NCBI GenBank assembly: GCA_024364735.1
Contig: JAGFNQ010008767.1
Coordinates: forward strand, 96,606 to 160,605
Source: Boesenbergia rotunda
Lineage: Eukaryota; Streptophyta; Magnoliopsida; Zingiberales; Zingiberaceae
Length of the DNA: 64,000 nucleotides
Direction: 5' to 3'
Positions 58,306-64,000 of this stretch are shown here, one piece after another. The position numbers were made by a program, and so were the translations under genes. Numbering within the stretch: the first letter of the stretch is position 1; each line of letters opens with the position of its first letter. Under the pieces are notes generated by a model, which saw only the letters and a list, made by a program, of their open reading frames with translations, was not told where the DNA came from and searched no databases.

Positions 58306-58573
58306 AGATTTTCCCTCCACCACACACACATCAAGCTTCATCCTGTCGTTTCCAAGTAAGAGATCCTAACCTCGCTTTACTTTATTTCATGTACAGTAAT
58401 GATATATATAGAGATGATTTATGCTTGCATAACAAGAGAAAGTAACGTTAATTCTTATGTAGCTTAATTATTACCTGTATGATAGACAATGACTAGTAAT
58501 TATAAGATATGTGAACATGAACGATACTTCTCTTATATAAATATATGTGTTCATTAATAATTTAGAATTTGGG
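58306..58573 (+). other. Element C leader
   Basis: Homologous to the B leader up to about 58535, including a splice-donor-like CCAA|GTAAGA at 58356. Beyond 58535 the match to B is lost, which marks the start of the sequence specific to C. Confidence 0.65.
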
Positions 58574-58707
58574 GTAAGAGGGTGGTTACATTTTGTAACC
58601 ACTAGGGTAAACTACACCGATTGGGTGTGTGTTTTCCTCTGTATATATTTGTGAATTGAAAAAGGAATGGTTTAGTACTAACCATGTCATTTTCTTTTCA
58701 ATTCCAG
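58574..58707 (+). other. Intron-like segment upstream of ORF-X (134 bp)
   Basis: GTAAGA at 58574, TACTAAC at 58676-58682 (putative branch A at 58681) and a T-rich tract ending TTCAATTCCAG at 58707 form a complete set of plant intron signals. The branch point lies 26 bases from the AG. ATG follows at once at 58708. A perfect inverted repeat (GTGGTTACA, TTT, TGTAACCAC) lies inside at 58582-58602. The alternative donor is the leader site at 58356. Confidence 0.5.
58582..58602. repeat. Perfect hairpin, 9-bp arms and 3-base loop
   Basis: GTGGTTACA at 58582-58590 pairs with TGTAACCAC at 58594-58602 around TTT. It lies within the intron-like segment of C. Confidence 0.85.
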
Positions 58708-59274
58708 ATGTTGCATGAGGACTACACTGAGAGGTGCCGCGAGCTGATGGAGCGGATAAAGGCAGTTGAGTATTGTCCGACCCGGGGAATTCAAGGCAAC
58801 ATAGGGTTTTTGGATCGGCTCTTCTGGAAACTAGAGCGGGAAGGGTTTCCAGTCATGGACGATCATAGGATCGGAGCTTTGCTTCGTTCATTGCCCAACC
58901 GGGCAAGAGAGGTTGCGCATCAGATCTGGGGACAGCACAGATGATGTATCTCATATGCGGACTTATGTAGGCAGCTTCTCCGTCATGAGTTTCCAGAAGA
59001 TCTGGGAGACTCGGAGGAGGATCCCGAACCGTCCGAGGAGGACCCCGAGCCCTTTGAGGAGGATCCCGAGCCCTTTGAGGAGGATCCAGAGATGCTGGAG
59101 ATGTTCGAGGAAGACCTTGAAGCGGACGAGGAGATTCTCGAGATCGAAGAAGACGACCCGATGGGAACAGTAGAGGATCCTGAGGCGGGCCAAAGGGAGA
59201 TAAGCGAGGAGATAGTAGTCGTCGCTATGATATTCTTTATATTGGGCATAACGGCAGCCCATCTTGCTCACTGA
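58708..59274 (+). pseudogene. ORF-X: unrecognised ORF in the gag position of C (one TGA)
   Basis: The start ATG 58708 follows a splice-acceptor-like AG; the same frame is open from ATG 58684. Codon 79 is TGA (58942-58944), after which the frame continues to TGA at 59272-59274 (188 codons). Residues 1-100 are charged and look helical (YTERCRELMERIKAVEYC, IGALLRSLPNRAREVAHQIW). The LLRSLP pattern resembles UBN2-type copia gag, but this is weak. Residues about 102-129 hold four EEDPEP(F/S) heptads coded by a 21-bp tandem repeat (59011-59093). The last 20 residues are hydrophobic (IVVVAMIFFILGITAAHLAH), a possible membrane segment. No zinc knuckle or protease motif. It could be a captured host exon or an unusual gag; function unknown. 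Confidence 0.55.
59011..59093 (+). repeat. 21-bp tandem repeat coding for an acidic heptad in ORF-X
   Basis: About four copies of a unit like GAGGAGGATCCCGAGCCCTTT, translating to Glu-Glu-Asp-Pro-Glu-Pro-Phe/Ser. Copy-to-copy changes are mostly at third positions, except the last copy. Confidence 0.85.
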
Positions 59275-59474
59275 GTTGGACTAGTCTTGTATGTAGAATT
59301 TTAAGATGGAATAAAAAATAAATTTTGGTGATATAATAAATAAGATCTCATTTACCCTATATTAATCATGTGACAAATAAGGACGAATATTTGGGGAAGC
59401 ATAATATGAGTTGGGTTACCCATAATCACAATAAGTATATAATTACGTGTATAATTATACCAGAGTTAGCACCT
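59275..59474 (+). other. Non-coding segment shared with B, between ORF-X and pol
   Basis: Nearly the same as B 27286-27426 but with 64 extra bases between TTACCC repeats. It contains stops in all frames, so ORF-X and pol cannot be one simple polyprotein here. Pol homology starts at about 59475. Confidence 0.75.
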
Positions 59475-62304
59475 AAAAAGGGATATAGAATTTGCAATTG
59501 AGTTGGTTCCTGGTACTAACCCCATTTCTAAGGCACCGTACCGTATGGCGCCGACGGAATTAAAGGAATTACAAGGACAGTTATAAGAGCTGCTTGACAA
59601 GGGACTCATCCGCCCTAGTCATTCCCCCTGGGGAGCTCCCGTACTGTTCGTGAAAAAGAAGGATGGGTCGATGCGAATGTGTATCGACTATCGGGCGTTG
59701 AACAACGTGACTATCAAGAACAGGTACCCTCTACCCAGGATAGATGACCTGTTCGATCAACTGCAGGGAGCCACGGTTTTCTCTAAGATTGACCTGAGAT
59801 CTGGTTATCACCAAGTCAGGGTGAAAAAGGAGGATATACCGAAGACGGCTTTCTGATCCAGATACGGACATTATGAGTTCGTAGTTATGCCATTTGGAGT
59901 TACCAATGCGCCAGCTATGTTTATGGATTTAATGAATCGGGTATTCTCGGCATTCCTCGACAGATTTGTGATCGTCTTTATCGACGATATCCTTATATAT
60001 TCGAGAACTCCCAAAGAACATGCTGAGCACCTGAGTATAATGCTACAGATTCTTCAGAAGGAACAACTGTATGCTAAATTTTCCAAATACGAGTTCTGGC
60101 TCGATCAAGTATCATTCTTGGGACATGTTATCTCCAAGGAAGGAGTAATGGTGGACCCAATTAAAATTGAAGCTGTGAGTAACTGGACCAGACCCAAGAA
60201 TGCCAGCGAAATCAGAAGTTTCCTCGGGCTAGCAGGCTATTACAGAAAATTCGTAGAGAACTTCTCTCGGATTGCAGCTCCTATGACAGCTCTTACAAAG
60301 AAAGACAAGAAATATGTGTGGACCGAGGAATGTGAGAAGAACTTTACTGAACTGAAAAGGAGGCTGACTAGCGCTCCAATATTAACTCTTCCAGAGAGCG
60401 ATATGGGTTTCGATATGTACAGCGACGCATCCAAACTTGGACTCGGAGCTGTGCTTATGCAAAATGGGAAGGTAATTGCCTATGCCTCTAGGCAACTGAA
60501 GGAACATGAAAGAAACTACCCTACCCATGACTTAGAGTTAGCAGCGATGGTCTTTGCACTGAAGATATGGAGACACTATCTATATGGAACTCAGTGTAAA
60601 GTTTATACAGACCACCAGAGTCTGCGATATTTCTTCACCCAGAAAGATCTGAATATGAGACAGCGTAGATGGCTCGAATTGGTCAAGGATTATGATTGTG
60701 AGATCCTATACCATCCGGGAAAAGCCAACAAGGTAGCCGATGCTCTCAGTAGAAAATTATGTGCTGCTTTGATGTCTTTATCAACTTTGTCACAACCCTT
60801 AGGGGAAGAAATTATTAATTACGAGATTGAAATCATATCAGGACAGCTGTCCACCCTGATGATTGCACCGACATTGTTCGGCGATATTCTGGAAAAGCAG
60901 AATCATGATCCGAGTCTTCAGAGAATCAAGCAAGAGGTTCTCGAAGGCAAGGACGATGGATTTCGGATCTCGGACAGCGGAGTTTTGTATCTTCGGGACC
61001 GATTATGTGTTCCCGATGACTCCGACTTACGGACAAGAATCCTAGAGGAAGCTCACGAGACGCCTTATGCAATGCATCCTGGGTCTACCAAGATGTATCA
61101 AGATCTGAAGAGCAAGTTTTGGTGGTCCGGTATGAAGCGAGATGTAGCCCACTATATCAGTATGTGTTTGACCTGCCAGAGGGTCAAAGCAGAACACCAG
61201 AGGCCTGGAGGAGTTCTGCAACCTCTGTCTATTCCCGAGTGGAAATGGGCAGACATCTCTATGGATTTCATCTCTGGGCTGCCTAGAACGATGAATGGAT
61301 ATGATGGTATATGGGTTATTGTGGACAGACTCACCAAGTCTACCCATTTTCTGGCTGTTAGGATGACCTACTCAGTGGAGCAGCTGGCTCAACTATACGT
61401 CAAGGAAATTATCCGACTGCATGGGGTTCCCAAGACCATTATCTCTGATAGGGATGGTCGATTTACTTCAGATTTTTGGGGACACGTGCATAAGGCTCTT
61501 GGCACGAAGTTGAAATTCAGTACGTCCTTTCACCCCCAGACTGACGGGCAGACTGAAAGGGTGAATCAGATATTAGAAGACATGTTACGAGCTTGTGCCT
61601 TGGACTTCAAGGGAAGCTGGTGTCGATACCTGAGCCTGGCAGAGTTTGCTTATAACAACAGTTATCAGGCTACTATCGGGATGGCACCGTACGAAGCACT
61701 ATACGGAAGGAAATGCAGATCTCCTATATGATGGCTTGAGAGTGGTGAAAAGAAGGAGATGGGACTCCAGACGGATATTATAGACAAAACCACTCAGGCT
61801 ATAAAGAATATCCGCCAGAGGATAGAGACTGCTCAGAGTCGGCAGAAAAGCTACGTTGATAAGTGACGCAGACCACTAGAGTTTGAGGTTGGGGATTCAG
61901 TATTCCTGAAAGTGGCCCCTATGAAAGGGGTGATGAGATTCGGGAAGAAAGGGAAGCTGAGTCCGAGATATGTTGGACCGTATCAGATTTTGAGATGGGT
62001 AGGCAAAGTAGCCTACGAACTGGAGTTACCGCCAGAAATGTCGGCTATCCACAATGTCTTCCATGTATCAATGCTCAGGAAATGTACCTCTGATGTGAAT
62101 CAGATGATAGAGCCCCAACCAGTACAAGACCAAGAGAATCTAAGTTCCGAACGCCGACCTATTCAGATCCTAGATCGGGAAGTCAAAAAGCTAAGGAACA
62201 AGGAAGTACACTTAGTAAAGGTTCTGTGGCGGAACGAACAATTCGAAGAAGCCACATGGGAACGAGAGGAGGCAATACGATTAAAGTATCCAGAATTATT
62301 TTAA
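59475..62304 (+). pseudogene. Element C pol: RT, RNase H, integrase, chromodomain-like end
   Basis: One frame with four nonsense codons: TAA near 59584-59586 (Gln expected), TGA 59854-59856 (Arg expected), TGA 61729-61731 (Cys in B), TGA 61864-61866 (Arg in B). RT: LFVKKKDGSMRMCIDYRAL, GYHQVRV, catalytic FIDD (59977-59988). RNase H: DMYSDASKLGLGAVL, TDHQSLRYF, ADALSRK. Integrase: zinc finger HPGSTKMYQ ... CLTCQRVKAEH, core Asp in ISMDFISGL, Asp in ISDRDGRF, Glu in QTERVNQ. The end has VGDSVFLKVAPMKG and EEATWEREEAIRLKYPELF. The longest open piece is 59887-61731 (614 codons). It lacks the protease and the start of RT-linker. Confidence 0.93.
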
Positions 62305-62339
62305 AGTTCGGAACGAACTTTTTATAAGGTATGGAGGAT
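62305..62339 (+). other. Element C polypurine tract region
   Basis: AAGGTATGGAGGA precedes the 3' LTR start at 62340, identical to that of B. Confidence 0.85.
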
Positions 62340-64000
62340 TGTAACACCCCAAAATTTTCCTATATGAAATATTATGAATTCATGAAACATTATTATTATT
62401 ATGAAATTTCATGATGGGCTTGGCTTAATGGGCTTGGAAGTGGATTAGTGCAAAATGTGATAAAAAGAAAATGTAGAAAGGAGGAAGCAAGGATTGAACC
62501 TTGAACCTCCTAGTTGCACTGGCCATGTCTTAACCATTTCACCAAGCCATGTTTCATGTTGAGATAATAAGAAACATGCTTGTTAAAGCTAGGGAAGTGA
62601 ATAGACATGTCTGTTCATGAGAAAAGTATAAATAAGAGAGGGAGAGGTTGGAATAACTTCCTCTCTTCTTCGTCCTCACTCCCCGCCACCGAAAACTCAT
62701 CTTCTTCTCCTTCTCAATTTTCGAAAAAATACACCCTAGGGTTCTAACCCTAGGGAATTGGAAGGAAGAAGACCATCCAAGGATCTTGCCCTCTACTAGG
62801 GCCAAAGGTTCTAGAGAAGTGCTAGTAAGGAGAACACTCACCCTCCTTCAACCAAGGGTACTCTAAAGGTTTAGAGAAGGTGAAAGTCAAGTGAAAGGAT
62901 GTAAGTATCCCCTCGCCTACAGTGTAATTGTTGTGTATGAATTTCCTTCTTCTTGTAGTTTTCAAAAATGGGGATTTGCCCTAGGTAAGTTTCGGCCACC
63001 CCTTAAGGGAAGGCCTTGGTTACTTTTTGATACATGAGAAGACCCCTTGGGACTTAGGATATATATGTATGTTGATTTTCCTTCATGTTGTGATAACAAA
63101 AACTAGGGTTTGCACCCCCTACAAGTTTCAGCCAAGGCAAGGAATTTAGGGATTTAAGAGTTGAATTTCTCTAGGATGTATTTTATGTTTAGTGTATTAT
63201 ATGATAGTGTAGACAAGGTGTTTGTTTAAATGGTTGGTTACAAAAATACAACTTTTTCCCTACCCTACAAGTTTCGGCCAATCCTAGAGGGATTAGGGTT
63301 TAGGGTTGCATAATTATCCTATGATGTAATCTATGCTTAATAAGTGGCATGATGTGTATGTGAGGTGTTTGTGTAAATGCTTGTGTGAATGTTGATTTCA
63401 AAAACCCTAATTTCACCTATCCTACACCATTCGGCCAATACCCTAAAGTTAGGGTTTGTGAAGGTTAAACTACCCTATAGGATATGCTTATGTTTGGGGA
63501 TAATGATATGTATATGCATGTGATGTTTAAATGGAATGTTTGATTGGAAACTTAATTTTTCCCTAGTATGTGATATTCGGCCAAAGTATGGAACATTAGG
63601 TTGTGAAGGTTGATTACCCCATGATGTATGCTATGCTTAGTATGATACATGATATATATATATGTGATGATTGTATGAGATGTACCCTATGAGATATGCT
63701 TATGTTTGGGATGATGATATGTATATGCAAGTGATGTTTAAATGGAATGTTTGATTGGAAAACTTAATTTTTCCCTAGCATGTGATATTCGGCCAAAGAA
63801 GGTTGATTACCCCATGATGTCTTCTATGCTTAGTATGATACATGATGTATATATATATGATACTAGTATGGGATGTTTGATGTCAAAAACCTAAGCTACC
63901 TCTACCTTTGACTTTCGGTCAAAACCTTAGGTTTAGGGTTAAGAAGAACTCGGTTAACTCATGAAGCATGCTACCACTTCCTATGACATGAATATGATTT
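62340..64000 (+). mobile_element. LTR C2 (3' LTR of C), first 1661 bp
   Basis: Starts TGTAACACCCC and matches LTR C1 with few changes; the rest lies beyond the window. It carries the antisense tRNA-like module at 62491-62546 and the TATA box near 62626. The ORF at 62554-62841 is an antisense LTR reading. Confidence 0.93.

Larger units (their letters stand above)
55412..64000 (+). mobile_element. Ty3/gypsy element C, related to B, with ORF-X in place of gag
   Basis: LTR C1 (55412-58290), primer site, leader, intron-like segment and ORF-X (to 59274), non-coding segment shared with B, RT-RNase H-integrase (59475-62304), polypurine tract, LTR C2 (62340 to the window end). The Tekay-type gag and the protease are absent. 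Left flank is GACAT; the right TSD lies outside. Pol is in one frame with four nonsense codons. C1 and C2 look very similar, so the insertion is young. Confidence 0.92.

Noticed and set aside
58913..59271. Arg/Pro-rich and Ser-rich ORFs over the ORF-X repeat
   Set aside because: They are other-frame translations of the 21-bp acidic repeat. The frame that joins 58708 to 59274 has the better start context and hydrophobic end.

Overview
The window is a block of nested LTR retrotransposons from a plant nuclear genome. The evidence is Ty1/copia and Ty3/gypsy polyproteins, initiator-Met-type primer binding sites, long TG...CA LTRs, 5-bp target-site duplications (TSDs), in-frame nonsense codons and insertions inside insertions. 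A large angiosperm genome, perhaps a monocot, fits; the species cannot be named from this sequence. I see no convincing host gene, tRNA, rRNA or CRISPR. A 450-bp assembly gap lies at 16599-17048.

Left part (1-17048). A plus-strand copia LTR fragment (1-637) cuts a minus-strand Ty3/gypsy element G1 (638-5842: integrase, RNase H, RT, protease, gag, PBS, LTR). The pol C-terminal tail of a second G1-type copy lies on the far side of that LTR (5843-6110), so one LTR appears to be shared by two tandem copies. Next comes a decayed SIRE-like copia element S1 (gag 8230-9589 and 13711-13935, PBS, LTR from 14186). It is split by a truncated copia E2 (9590-13710) and by a solo LTR SL1 (14761-16579, TSD AACTC).

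Middle part (17049-41086). Unassigned sequence is followed by a solo copia LTR, SL2 (18395-18497 plus 37324-39440, TSD TTGTC). SL2 is split by the Tekay-like chromovirus A (18498-37323, TSD TTAAC). A is split by the related element B (23113-30883, TSD GAGGA) and by a solo LTR SL3 (33831-36156, TSD ACCGA). After SL2 come two LTR fragments and three copies of a 112-bp tandem repeat.

Right part (41087-64000). An internally deleted SIRE-like copia S2 has an LTR (from 42978) that was invaded by a full-length copia E1 (43530-54776, TSD CTAAG). E1 itself carries a solo LTR SL4 (46242-48505, TSD GTATT) between its RT and RNase H. The same S2 LTR was also invaded by element C (from 55412), which runs off the window.

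A, B and C are related but each is incomplete. A has gag and protease, B has only an intact gag plus an integrase end, and C has RT-RNase H-integrase without the usual gag or protease. In C the gag position holds an unrecognised ORF (ORF-X, 58708-59274) behind a well-formed intron-like segment; this is the most unusual item here. LTRs A, B, C and SL3 also share an antisense tRNA-like (A box/B box) module.
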